Assembly (NCBI RefSeq): GCF_964656455.1
Contig: NC_135726.1
Coordinates: forward strand, 21,525,168-21,589,167
Source of the DNA: Halichoerus grypus
Taxonomy: Eukaryota > Chordata > Mammalia > Carnivora > Phocidae
Length of the DNA: 64,000 bases
Direction of reading: 5' to 3'
Under the pieces are notes generated by a model. It was not told the DNA's origin and searched no databases. It saw only the letters and a list, made by a program, of their open reading frames with translations. The position numbers were made by a program, and so were the translations under genes. This document shows positions 22,090 to 32,785 of the stretch, one piece after another; position 1 is the first letter of the stretch, and each line of letters opens with the position of its first letter.

Positions 22090-23370
22090 AATTAGTTGAT
22101 GAAAAAAAATCAGTTGATTATATTTGTGTTGGTGTATTTGTAGGTTTCTTATTTTGTTCTGTTAGTATGTTTTTTTCTTTCACCAATACCATACTGCCTT
22201 GATTACTGTATATTTATAACAAATCTTGCATTGTATAATATGAGTCCTCCAACTTAGGTTTTCTTTTTCAGTATTTTTTGTCTGTTGTAGGATTTTGACT
22301 TTTCATATAAATTTTAGAATCACTTTGTTAACGTCTACAAAATCTCTTGCTGCCATTTTAATTGAGAATTTATTGAATCTATACATGAACTGGGGAAGAA
22401 CTGACATCTTAACAGTACTGAGTGTCCCAATGCATGAACATGAAATATCTCTCCATTATTTATGTATCTCTCCATCATGTGAGTTTTAGTAGACTGGGTC
22501 AAGGAATGGGTCCATTTAAACTAAATTATAAAATTTGTGAACACAGAGTTGCTCATAGTATTCTTTTTTAATTGTTTTCATGTCTAAGGTATGAGTAGTT
22601 ATGACCCATTTTTCATTTTAACATGAGTAATTTGTGTCTTTTGTTATTTAGAAGTGTGTTAAATTTCCAAATATTTGAGGGTTTTTTCATCTATCTTTCT
22701 TTTGTGGATTTCTTGTTTAATTCCATTGTGGTCTGAGAACATACTTTGTATGACTTCTGTTATTTTGAATTTGTTCAGATGTGTTTTGTGGCATAGAGTG
22801 TGCTTTATCTTGGTAGGTATTCCATGTAAGATTGAGAAAAATATGTATCCTGCTGTTATGCATACACACGTAGACTCATTATGTCCTCTTAGAGATTTGA
22901 CCCCTTTATTATCTTGCAAAGCCCCTTTTTATCTTTCATGATCTTCTTTGTTCTGAAGTCTGCTTATTTTCTGAAATTAGGGTAGCTACACCAGCTACTG
23001 TTTAATTAAGGTACGCATATCTTTCTCCATACCTTTATTTTTACCTTATCTGAGTCTTTACATTCAAAATGGGTTTTTACTTGAATCTTGTTTTGTTTTT
23101 CTAATCTAGCTTTACATGCTCTGTCTTTTAATTTTTGTTTTAAAACTATTTGTATTTAAAGTTATTTTTGCTATAGTTAGATTAATATCGATAATGTTTC
23201 TAATTGTTTTCTAATTGTATGCATTAGTTTATTCTCCCTTCTTTTCCTGCCTTCTTTCATTGAAATTACATTTAATATGATTTCATTTTAGCTTCTCTCT
23301 TGGTCTATTAACTATACTTCTTTAATTTATTTTATTTTTTTGGTGATCGCTATATGATGTACAACATAGA
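22090..23370 (-). mobile_element. Old L1 (L1M type), reverse
   Basis: Antisense ORF2 over the whole length: 'caataccatactgccttgat', 'attgtggtctgagaacatac', 'gtaggtattccatgtaagat', 'tagggtagctacaccagct'. These correspond to endonuclease and linker regions of old L1s in reverse. Many indels and stops. Confidence 0.8.
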
Positions 23371-23581
23371 GGGTTTTTTTAGGTTCTTATTTTAATTCCA
23401 GTTAGTTAACATACAGTGCTACATTAATTTCAGGTGTACAATATAGTGACTCAACACTTCCATATATCACCCAGTGCTCATCACAAGTGCACTCCTTAAT
23501 CCCCATCACCTATTTAATCCATCCCACTACCCACCTCCCCTCTGGTAACCATCAGTATATTCTCTGTAATAAAGAGTCTGT
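23371..23581 (-). mobile_element. Carnivore L1 3' end, reverse
   Basis: 'agttagttaacatacagtgc', 'gtacaatatagtgactcaac', 'cacccagtgctcatcacaag', 'cctctggtaaccatcagtat': antisense single-module L1 3' UTR of the older carnivore type, with T-rich 3' tail at the left. Confidence 0.85.
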
Positions 23582-24420
23582 TTCTTAGGAAGAGTTAAGA
23601 TGTGGGACCCAAAGCTTGTCTCATCCGTCCAACACCAGCTAGATAGTTAGCAAATTATTCTGAACACCCAAGAAATCAATCTTTTTTTTGTTTTGTTTTG
23701 TTTTGTTCTGAGAGAGCAAATACTGCAAGTCTACAAGTAGGAAAGTGACCACCTTTTGGATGGTAGGAGGTGCAGAAAGTTGACTTGAAGGAGATATAGC
23801 CATGGGTATGGTGGCAGGGAGGGAGCTCTGCTTATGGAGGCTATTGTGAAGTATTTTAAGCAATGGAGGATAAAATCTAAACTTTTGGAATTCCACTACC
23901 ATGGGGGCAATTCCTGGCTTAAAGGTGCTCAGGTGGTGAGACGGGGCAGAGTGCCAGGAGTGACAGCAAGGTCTGAAAATCCCCTGGGTTGCAAGAAGAA
24001 TGGGAGACGCCAATGCACAACACTGTTCTTAGGCATAGGAACAGTGAAGCCATCTGAGAGCGTGATTTCTGCTCTGTTTTGCCATAAACTGCAAACTGCG
24101 TCATGGTCCTGCAACCACTTTCCTGGGACGGGCTGGCAAATGGCAAAAACGCAGTGAGACTCTCCCCTGAAGGAACGGCGTGGGTCTGTGCCACAGGAGT
24201 CCCTAAAATTTCGAGTTTTGAAATTCAGTTGTGCACCTGAGATAAAAAAGCTTGGACACAGGCAGGGTGAACACAGGGTTATGACAGAAACAGGGGACAC
24301 AAAAGGAGTGATTGATTGCTCTTCTGTGAGGGCTCACTCAAGAGTGGGGGTCAGGAACTTTCAGCTCCGGGCTATACTCATCCCACCCTGGAGCACTGAA
24401 AGACTTTAGGGAGCCTAACA

Positions 24421-24434
24421 GCGCCACCTAGTGG
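24421..24434 (-). promoter_or_regulatory. CTCF-type motif inside L1 5' UTR
   Basis: The reverse complement reads CCACTAGGTGGCGC, matching every position of the CTCF core CCASYAGRKGGCRS. Found by eye; binding is not shown. Confidence 0.55.
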
Positions 24435-24861
24435 AGGCCAGAGCTACTTACACCAAGCCCTGCCCCCCTGCAAGCTATAGACGCATTTCCACTAGGGCAA
24501 GTCCACCTGAGAATCAACGCAACAAGCCCCTCCCCAAGAAGACCAGCTCAAACAACTCACCGGCACCAAGTCTACTGATCATACAGTGCTTCAAAGCTTC
24601 AGCTGTAGAGGCATTAGGATCTAGCTTCCTTTTTAATTTTCTTTATTTTTTATATTTTTCATTTATTTTATTTTTAATTCCTTTTTCTTATTTTTAAAAA
24701 ATTATATTTTTTAAAATTTGTGTTTATTTTCATTTATTTAATTATTTTATTTTAATTTTGGATCTAGATTCTTTTAACAAGCAGACCAAAACACACCAAG
24801 GGTCTATTTTTTTTTTTTTTTTTCCTTTCTTTTCTTTTTCCTTTCTTCTTTTCTTTTCTGG

Positions 24862-25706
24862 ATGAGTTCGAGAAATTCATTCCAAAAGAAAGAACAAGAA
24901 GTAGGACTCATAGCCAGGGATTTAATCAACACAGATATAAGTAAGATGTGTGAACTAGAATTTAAAACAATTATAAAGATGCTAGCTGGGCTTGAAAGAA
25001 GCATAAAACATACTAGAGAATACCTTAATGCAGAGATAAAAGAGCTAAAACACAGGATGAAATAAAAAAAAAAATGCTATAACCAAGATGCAAAGCCAAA
25101 CGGATGCAATAAAAATGAGGATGGATGAAATAGGGGAGCAAATCAGTGATATAGGAGGTAAAATTATGGAAAATAATGAAGCTAAAAAGAAGAGGGAAAG
25201 AAAGGTAATGATATGAAGGTAGACTTATGCAACTCAGCAACTTATTAAAATGTAATAACAGCCATATCAATAGAGTCCCAGAAGGTGAAGATAAAGGGGA
25301 AAAAAGGGGCAGAAGTTTTATTCAAATAAATTATAGCTGAAAACTTCCCTAATCTGGGGAAGGACACAGACATCAAAACCCAAGAAGCACAGAAAACTCC
25401 TATTAAATTCAAAAAAGCCAGACATCGCCAAGGCATTTCATAGTCAAATTCACAAAATGCACAGACAAGGAAAGAATCCTGAAAACAGCAAGAAAAAGGA
25501 AAGTCCTTAACTTACAAGGGAAGACAGATTAGATTTGCAGTAGATCTGTCCACAGAAACTTGGCAGGCCAGAAGAGAGTGGCAGGATATATTCAATGTGC
25601 AGGACGGGAAAAACATGCAGCCAAGAATTCTTTATCCAGCAGGGCTGTCATTCAGGATAGAAGGAGAGATAAAGTGATTCCCAGACAAACAAAAACTAAA
25701 GGAGTT
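24862..25706 (+). pseudogene. L1 ORF1: L1 ORF1 relic
   Basis: ATG at 24,862 gives MSSRNSFQKKEQEVGL, close in pattern to the N-terminus of the ORF1 at 10,394. The coiled-coil start (AGLERSIKHTREYLNAEIKE) is readable. The frame breaks in an A run at 25,065. RRM and C-terminal pieces are recognisable to 25,706 ('cacagaaacttggcaggcca', 'aattctttatccagcagggc') in shifting frames. Non-functional. Confidence 0.8.
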
Positions 25707-25719
25707 CATGCCCATTAAT

Positions 25720-25740
25720 ACACACACACACACACACACA
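25720..25740 (+). repeat. (AC)n microsatellite at an L1 deletion joint
   Basis: About ten AC units. ORF1 sequence lies immediately left and ORF2 C-terminal sequence immediately right. Confidence 0.9.
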
Positions 25741-25937
25741 CTGGAATATTGTTCAGCCATAAAAATGAAAGAAATCCTGCCATTTGCCACGATGTGGATG
25801 GAGCTAGAGAGTATTATGCTAAATGAAATAAGTCTGTCAGAGAAAGACAAATGTCATGTGATTTCACACATAATGGAATTTAAGAAACAAAACAAATGAG
25901 CATAAGGAATAAAGAGAAAGAGAGGCAAACCCAGAAA
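25741..25937 (+). mobile_element. Carnivore L1 ORF2 C-terminus / 3' UTR fragment
   Basis: 'ctggaatattgttcagccat', 'tgccatttgccacgatgtgg', 'gaaataagtctgtcagagaa', then 3' UTR 'gaggcaaacccagaaacag'. Truncated before the polyA. Confidence 0.85.
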
Positions 25938-26796
25938 CAGATTCTTACTTCCCTTCTTCTGCTGGCTTTAGGCTTTATTTGCTGTTCCTTTTCTAACTCC
26001 TTTAGGTGTAAGGTTAGGTTGTGTATTTGAGACTTTTCTTGCTTCTTGAGGAAGACCTGTATTGCAATATACCTCCCTCTTAGGACTGCCTTTACTGCAT
26101 CCCAAAGCTGTTGTGTTTTCATTTTCATTTGCTTCTGTATATTTTTACCCATTCAGTCTTTTGTAGGATGTTCTTTAACCTCCACATATTTGAGGTCTTT
26201 CCAAATTTCTTTTTGTAGTTGACTTCAAGTTTCATAATGTTGTGGTCTGAAAATACACACAATCTTGAAATTTTTGTACTTGTTGAGGGCTGATTTGTGA
26301 CCCAGTATGTAATCTATTTTAGAAAACTTCCATTTTCACTTGAAAGAATGTGTACTCTGCTGTTTTAGGATGAAATGTTCTGAATATATCTGTTAAGTAT
26401 GTCCAGTTCAGTGTGTCATTCAAAGCCATTGTTTCCTTGTTAATTTTCTGCTTAGATGATCTGTCCATTGCTGTAAGTGGGGTGTTAAAGTCCCCTCCTA
26501 TTATTGTATTATTATCAGTGAATTTCTTTATGCTTATCATTAATTGCTTTATATATTTGGGCACTCCCAAGTTGGGGGCATAAATATTTATATTGTTAGA
26601 TCTTGATGGATGGATAGATCCCTTGATTATGATAGAATGCCCTTCTTCCTCTCTTGTTATAGTCTTTGTTTTAAAATCTAGTTTGTTTGATATAAGTATG
26701 GCTACTCCAGCTTTCTGTTAATGTCCAGTAGCATGGTAGATGGTTCTCTACCCCCTCACTTTCAATCTGCAGATGTCTTTAGGTCTAAAACAAGTA
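25938..26796 (-). mobile_element. Carnivore L1 ORF2 (endonuclease side), reverse, part 1
   Basis: Antisense ORF2. Minus-strand peptides GGDFNTPLTAMDRSSKQKIN and [20 protein letters not shown] are the same segments as in ORF2 at 11.8 and 12.3 kb. Interrupted at its 5' side by a nested L1 and resumed at 27,461. Confidence 0.88.
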
Positions 26797-26810
26797 TTTA
26801 GGGAGATTTA
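26797..26810. repeat. Nested L1 target-site duplication, left copy
   Basis: TTTAGGGAGATTTA, identical at 27,447-27,460. Confidence 0.9.
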
Positions 26811-27446
26811 TTTATTTTTTTTTTATTTTTTTTATTGTTATGTTAATCCCCATACATTACATCATTAGTTTTAGATATAGTGTTCCATGATTCATTGTTT
26901 GTGCATAACACCCAGTGCTCCATGCAGAACGTGCCCTCCCCAATACCCATCACCAGGCTAACCCATCCTCCCACCCCCCTCCCCTCTAGAACCCTCAGTT
27001 TGTTTTTCAGAGTCCATCGTCTCTCATGGTTCTTCTCCCCCTCCGATTTCCCCCCCTTCATTCTTCCCCTCCTGCTACATTCTTCTTCTTCTTTTTTTCT
27101 TTCTTAACATATATTGCATTATTTGTTTCAGAGGTACAGATCTGAGATTCAACAGTCTTGCACAATTCACAGCGCTTACCAGAGCACATACCCTCCCCAG
27201 TGTCTGTCACCCAGTCACCCCATCCCTCCCACCCCACCCCCCACTCCAGCAACCCTCAGTTTGTTTCCTGAGATTAAGAATTCCTCATATCAGTGAGGTC
27301 ATATGATACATGTCTTTCTCTGTTTGACTTATTTCGCTCAGCATAATACCCTCCAGTTCCATCCACGTCGTTGCAAATGGCAAGATCTCATTCCTTTTGA
27401 TGGCTGCATAATATTCCATTGTATATATATACCACATCTTCTTTAT
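26811..27446 (-). mobile_element. Young L1, 5'-truncated, nested in older L1
   Basis: Minus-strand insertion: poly(T) at the left, then two-module 3' UTR and the last part of ORF2, ending at 'atataccacatcttctttat'. Sequence parallels 15,040-15,640 closely. A 14-bp perfect duplication flanks it. It splits an older L1 endonuclease sequence. Confidence 0.95.
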
Positions 27447-27460
27447 TTTAGGGAGATTTA
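27447..27460. repeat. Nested L1 target-site duplication, right copy
   Basis: Same 14 bases as 26,797-26,810. Confidence 0.9.
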
Positions 27461-27748
27461 GACAGATTTTGTTTTTTATCTTGTTTTTTACCCTGTGTCT
27501 TTTGATTGGAGCGTTTAGTCCATTTACATTCAGAGTGATTACTGAAAGATATGTATTTAGTGCCATTGTGTTCCTTGTAGAGTTGATATTTCTGGTGATG
27601 TTCTCTGGTCCTTTCTAGTCTTTGTTGCTTTTGTTCTTTTTTTCTCCACTTAAAGAGTCCCTCTTAAAATTTCTTGCAAAGCTGGTTTAGTGGGCACAAA
27701 CTCCTTTAGTTTTTGTTTGTCTAGGTATCACTTTATCTCTCCTGCTCT
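27461..27748 (-). mobile_element. Carnivore L1 ORF1 end / ORF2 start, reverse, part 2
   Basis: Minus strand encodes MALNTYLSVITLNVNGLNAP (ORF2 start; here an intact ATG) preceded by the inter-ORF spacer and the ORF1 C-terminus (DKQKLKEF-like). It is continuous with 25,938-26,796 apart from the nested insertion. Confidence 0.85.
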
Positions 27749-27819
27749 GACAAAAATGGAAGACCTGTTGACCCCTCCCACTACAGCAGCTCTGGCTGAA
27801 TGCTGAGGGGAAAATGCTT

Positions 27820-28130
27820 GGTCCTTTTTCCTCAACATTTTGATTAACAACTTCGATAAAGACGCAGATGGCATGCTTATCAAATTTGGGGATAATATAA
27901 AGCTGAGAGTTATAGCTAATATGTTGGATGTTAGAATCAAGATTCAGAGTGCTTAATAAGCTGGAATAATGAGCTACAACTAAGAATAGGAGAAAGAAGA
28001 TAAGAAAAAGCACAGTTCTGCATTATGGTACCCAAAAGGCAACTGAACATACATACTCAGAATGGGGGAATACAAAACTTTATAGTGGTTCCTAAAAAAT
28101 GAGACTTTCTGATTTGGCTACAAACTGAAA
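27820..28130 (+). mobile_element. L3/CR1 LINE fragment (reverse transcriptase motif C region)
   Basis: Reading across 27,835-27,950 gives NNFDKDADGMLIKFGDN then IKLRVIANMLDVRIKIQ, the CR1/L3 pattern in which FADDTKL is the active-site segment. The second catalytic Asp is replaced by Asn here. Ancient fossil. Confidence 0.65.
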
Positions 28131-28257
28131 ATTCATCAGTAGTCACTACACAAATTATGCATTTCATTTATTTTAATGTAAACTACATCTACTGGGAAGT
28201 ATTTAAGATGATTAATAAAACATGTACAAAAATACTATTTAAATGGCCCAGAGATTA

Positions 28258-28295
28258 TAAATACAATATAATATTGTAAATACAATATAATATTG
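28258..28295 (+). repeat. 19-bp perfect tandem duplication
   Basis: TAAATACAATATAATATTG occurs twice head to tail (28,258-28,276 and 28,277-28,295). Confidence 0.9.
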
Positions 28296-28399
28296 AGGAT
28301 ATTGTACTCCTATTTATTCAAGAAACATTGAGCATCTATTTTGGCTGAAAGACTGTTCTTTGCCTATTAAACATCTACTCATCCTTCAAAAAAAAAAAA

Positions 28400-28430
28400 T
28401 ATATATATCTTCTTTATCCATTCATCAGTT
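28400..28430 (-). mobile_element. Short L1 fragment, reverse
   Basis: 'tcttctttatccattcatca' is antisense ORF2 C-terminal sequence, preceded by a 12-A run and abutting a plus-strand ORF2 piece. The head-to-head joint suggests an inverted L1 insertion. Confidence 0.6.
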
Positions 28431-28625
28431 GAATTCCAGGCTTCAAGTTATATTACAAAGCTGTAGTGATCAAAACAGTATGGTACTGGCACAAAAATAA
28501 ACCGATAGATCAACAGAACAGAATAGAAAATCCAGAAGTGAACCCAGAACTATATGGTCAATTTACCTTTGACAAAACAGGAAATAATATCCAATGGGAA
28601 AAAGTCTCTTCAACAAATGGTGTTA
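28431..28625 (+). mobile_element. L1 ORF2 fragment
   Basis: 'ttccaggcttcaagttatat', 'acagtatggtactggcacaa' and 'tttgacaaaacaggaaataa' match 13,980-14,160 of the full-length L1. No tail or duplication seen. Confidence 0.85.
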
Positions 28626-29275
28626 AAGTTTACAATATATAGTTTTAACTAATCTAAGCCTACCTTTAAATATAACTACTGTTTCACATTTAGTGTAGCA
28701 GCCATATAACAGAATCCTCTGTTCTTCCCCTTTGCTGCCTATAACATGTATCCTATCTGGATCTGGTTATGATGATAGCTTTATTTTTTTACACATTGTT
28801 TTTCTTTGTTCGTTTGCTTTTGTTTTTGCAAGGTTTGCACTGTATTTAATGTTTGATGTTGCTATAGGTGCTGGAGGTTTCAGATTCCTGTAGTGTTGTT
28901 TTTTTGTTTGTTTGGACCTCCTCTCTTGCCTTTGAAATTCTTTAAGTACTCCTTTTTAGTGATGATTCATGTCTTGTAGCTCTTTCATCTGTAAACCACT
29001 GTTAGCATAGTGGAGTCTGATTATGGATAAATAATCAATTCATATAACAGAGTTAAAAAACAAACAAACAAAAACAAGAAAACAAATATCTAAATCCTTT
29101 GACTAAAAATATTTAATTACACACTCATTCAAAGTAGACATCTTGAAAAAGTTAAATTCCTAAATTTCAATATTTTTCTATACTCATTCTTAAAATGTTG
29201 ACATTAGACTAAATTGTCTCTATAGGTTGTTGCAAAGATAATATTCTATGTAACTCTTCTGTTTCCCTTCAGACT
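28626..29275. other. No recognisable feature
   Basis: AT-rich; only a short (CAAA)n-like run near 29,060. Confidence 0.4.
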
Positions 29276-29279
29276 CAGA

Positions 29280-29555
29280 GTGGGAATTATATCTTACTTT
29301 CAGGGATATATAGATCTGCTTTATTTCAGGACGTTGCTGGACAATGGGAAGAATTACTCACCAATCTTTTCCCCAGGCTCATAGGAAGGTTATGTATCCT
29401 TCTTCATTGAAATTAGGTTGGGGTCATATGACTGGGTTCTGACCAAAAAAGAAATGATAGTGGAAATGTTGTGCATCACTGTCAGGCATGGTGCCCTGGA
29501 CTCTTTATAAATGTTGGCAATTACATTACCACAACAGAAGGAAAGATATGGTCTG
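29280..29555 (+). mobile_element. Probable MLT1-type LTR relic
   Basis: 'gaaattaggttggggtcata' followed by 'gggttctgaccaaaaaagaa' and 'gatagtggaaatgttgtgca' fits the plus-strand MLT1 5' half (consensus-like 'cttggtctggcc ... tttgaccaatagaat'). Confidence 0.5.
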
Positions 29556-30565
29556 TGTGTATGTGTGATATATTGACATATACCAGGATATATATGTATA
29601 CATTGAGTGAACACAACAAATGGTATTTAGAACTGGTCATACTAAAATTAAAATTAAATGATCAATATTAACATTTCCTTTCAATTTAATAGTACTTTAA
29701 ACAAGTTTATTGTTGTTGTTGTTTTCCCTAAAAGTGTAGCTTTAAGATCATCAATGTGGAATTCACCTCAAGAGATATCTTTATAAAAGAAAGATTACCA
29801 TTTGTTAACTTGTTAAATCAAAACCTATGCAAGTGGAATTCTGCATTTTAAACAAATAATCTGTCTACTGGATAAATTTAGAGAAATGATACTTAAATTT
29901 TACAGGCTTTTTCATATGAACAATTTCATTTAATCTACATATAAACCTATTTGATTTATCAGGAGTTTTCAAAATGTTTTATTTATTTGCATTTATGTAA
30001 TTAAGTCCTTCCTTATTCTAATACAAACAAAGGGGGGTTTCAAAATTTACTTAACAAAATGAGATTTTTTTAAAGATATAATTAGCTAAATAGGAAAAAA
30101 AAAATATGATGAAACCAATTAAAAGATTTATACTCAAAAAGTGTGACAGATGGCAGACCCTTTCTAGGCTCTAGAGTTCCAGTAAGACCAACTGGGAACT
30201 GTGGCTCAGACTGTGAGCCTCAGATCTTACCAGCTTACAAAATTTCAGATGCCGTGTCCATGACATGTCAGGGCCCTTGACTTCACATCAGGGGTATATT
30301 CCCTTGTAAATCCATCCAATTTCAAAAATTGAGACTTCTATATGAGTTTCAAGAAACTCAGCCCTTGCCTCAGGGGCCCTACCACTTTATAAAGAACAGA
30401 CCTTGAATTCTTCTTTCAAATGAGGAATCAGTTTCTGCAACAGTCCCCTGGAGGAGTGTGGCTTCCAAAAATAAATAAGTAAGTAAGTAAGTAAAATAAA
30501 GCTTGTGCTTCTGTTGCTTGCTTTGTTAATAAATAGCAGATTACATTCTCCGGGGCCATGCTAAA
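29556..30565. other. No gene; short (AAGT)n run
   Basis: An (AAGT)n run lies at about 30,474-30,494. No other feature is supported. Confidence 0.4.
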
Positions 30566-30569
30566 TTTA

Positions 30570-30725
30570 TAAAGAACATGTTATGCCAGACTAACTTGAT
30601 TGCTTTTTTTGATAAACTCAGTAAATTAGTGGATAAAGGAATGGAGTGGATGGAAAATATCTTGATTATAATAAAACAAGTTGGTGGCAATTCACAAACA
30701 CACATACAAAAGATCTTGCTTGAAA
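30570..30725 (+). mobile_element. L3/CR1 LINE fragment (upstream of motif A)
   Basis: Peptide MLCQTNLIAFFDKLSKLVDK matches the CR1/L3 segment CQTNLI-FFD-LVD that precedes the reverse-transcriptase YLDFSKAFD motif. It is same-strand but lies downstream of the motif C piece at 27.8 kb. Confidence 0.65.
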
Positions 30726-31059
30726 ATTTAATTCAAATTACCTTAGCTGCAAGTACTGTCACATAGATTGAAAATTGAATGAAGAATGACCATAAAGAAA
30801 GGATAATGAAAATGCTAACAAAGAAGTCTATCATGGGCACTTAAAATCTTAATGAATATTATATAAAGGAGGCTAACTAGCCCAGGCTCTAATTTCTCGT
30901 GTTGCCTATTCAATTGAAGTTTTGTGGAAAACCAAAGGGATTGTTTTACTTTACTACTTGAAATCATGTCCCATTTAGAAAACCAGGTTTACTAGACTGT
31001 AGATATTATTCTCTACTCCACAATTTCAGCCATACTTATATTCTAAGGAAATCCTGACA

Positions 31060-31210
31060 AGTACAGAGATAGTTTATATTGTTTTTTTCTCTATTTTGCA
31101 TGGTGGGTACAGGTGAAAGTGGGTGAAGTGAGTCTGGAATTGAAATCAGTGTCTTGGGTGCGGTATCTGATATTCCCATGTAAGACAGGGCGCTACACCA
31201 AATTAGTGAC
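31060..31210 (-). mobile_element. MIR fragment, reverse (weak)
   Basis: 'ctggaattgaaatcagtgtc' and 'gacagggcgctacacc' fit the reverse MIR 5' half. The 16-mer 'tggaattgaaatcagt' recurs at about 31,611, perhaps a second MIR copy. Confidence 0.45.
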
Positions 31211-31294
31211 AACTCACTGTTTACCCATGTTGTATAGCCCTACTTTGCAAGCTTAGGTGTGTTTATAGCTGTGTTCTTTAGTTCTCTGTATGAA

Positions 31295-31450
31295 AAGGTA
31301 GCATGGTACATTAGTTCAGAAGACAGCTTTTAGACCTGGTTTGTCTCTTAGGAACTGAATAAACTCGAAAATGTTCCATAATCATTATTAACTTTGGTTA
31401 CCTTAAATGTTACATGATGATGTAACACATAGTTATTATGGACCTCTTTG
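31295..31450 (+). mobile_element. MIR fragment (weak)
   Basis: 'agacagcttttagacctggt' then 'ttaactttggttaccttaaa' resembles a decayed MIR. Confidence 0.4.
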
Positions 31451-31651
31451 AGTCTATGTTATGGAAAATGTTGAGAGATGTTAAAAGCTAATGTGTAGGT
31501 GGCCGTACGCATTTAAAGGTTCTGATGTACATGATATGTTTACATATTTACCTACTTCCAAATAAGTATTCAATTATTGATGATGGTGATGGTCATGGTT
31601 AGGATGTTATTGGAATTGAAATCAGTCTACCTGGCTAGGATCCTGATATTG

Positions 31652-32190
31652 TCTTTCCTTTCTTTTCTTTTCTTCCTTCCTTCCTTTCTTTCTTTTTTCG
31701 TTCCAAGTATAATTAAAATACAGTGTTGTATTAGTTTCAGGTATGCAAATAGTGGTTCAGCAATTCTATACATTTCTCAGTGCTCAACATGAGAAATATA
31801 CTCTTAGACCCCTCACCAATTTCACTCACCCAACCACCCAGTTCGGCAGCTGCCAAGTTTGTTCTCTATAGGAATCTGTTTTCTTTGTTTGTCTCATTTT
31901 TTGTGTGTGCATTTGCTTTGCTTCTTAAATTCCATATATGAGTGAGATCATATGGTATTTTTCTTTGTTACTGACCTATTTCACTTAGCATTATACTCTC
32001 TAGATCCATTCATGTCATTGCAAATAGAAAGATTTCATTCTTTTTTATGGCCAAGTGATATTTTATTGTATATATACACCACATCTTCTCTATCCATTCA
32101 CCTATGGGTGGATACTTGGGTTGCATATCTTGATTATTGTAAATATGCTGCAGTAAACATAGGGGTGCATATCTCTTTTTTTTCTTTTAA
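31652..32190 (-). mobile_element. Carnivore L1 3' end, reverse
   Basis: Pyrimidine-rich tail at the left, then 'aagtataattaaaatacagt', 'ttccatatatgagtgagatc' and 'cagtaaacataggggtgcat': antisense single-module 3' UTR and ORF2 C-terminus. Older copy, 5'-truncated. Confidence 0.88.
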
Positions 32191-32635
32191 CAAGAAGTTG
32201 GAATCTGCCCCATTTTCTTCAATATTAGAATTTATCTTCATAAAGCCAATGGTACTCTTGCCTTTCTGATTTTGAGTGTCATAGATTCTGTGTTCAACCT
32301 ATTTCATTAGACATTTTTGAATTCCACACTTTGGCCATTTCCTTTAGGATCCCATGCATCTGCATTTTTTAATTCCCACGATCATCCACAATTCTGACAT
32401 CTTTCTCTTAACAATTGAACTGTACTGCTAAGTATTCATCAGTGTTTCCCAGTGAAACTGCCTTTTAGATGAGACAATAGTCATAGATACTAAAAGCCAG
32501 CCACAGCTATGCCAATAACTGGTATTATCCTAAGTGACCAGCTCCCTCATTGTCAATATATGGAGGTAATTTATGCCACTGCAATTTAGAATAAAGTGAA
32601 TAAAATGACAAAGTCTGAATGCATTTATATTCTTT
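32191..32635. other. No recognisable feature
   Basis: No named element; no coding frame. Confidence 0.4.
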
Positions 32636-32639
32636 GATA

Positions 32640-32785
32640 AATCCCCTAGCTTATATGAGTATCTATTTCTTCATCTGTAAAATGGGAATGATAATTCTTG
32701 CATTGCCTACAACATAGGATAGTTAATGAAACTCAAATTATTATAGGAAAGTTCTTGGAAATCCCTAAAATACTGTAGAAGATTG
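32640..32785 (+). mobile_element. MIR SINE fragment
   Basis: 'tatttcttcatctgtaaaat' then 'gggaatgataattcttgcat' is the MIR core and 3' half. Confidence 0.65.

Larger units (their letters stand above)
23582..25706 (+). mobile_element. Older carnivore L1: 5' UTR and ORF1
   Basis: 5' UTR-like sequence (23,585-24,840) parallels the L1 at 8.5 kb ('attctgaacacccaagaaat', 'aaagtgaccacc', 'gtaggaggtgcaga') but is diverged and CpG-poor. ORF1 follows. It stops abruptly inside the ORF1 C-terminus at 25,706, where an AC microsatellite and an L1 3' end follow. Confidence 0.85.

Noticed and set aside
25708..25899. Open frame over the AC repeat and L1 3' end
   Set aside because: The frame is a microsatellite fused to the ORF2 C-terminus after a deletion; not a gene.
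31577..32269. Plus-strand frames over the 31.7-kb L1
   Set aside because: They are antisense to an L1 3' UTR and ORF2 C-terminus.
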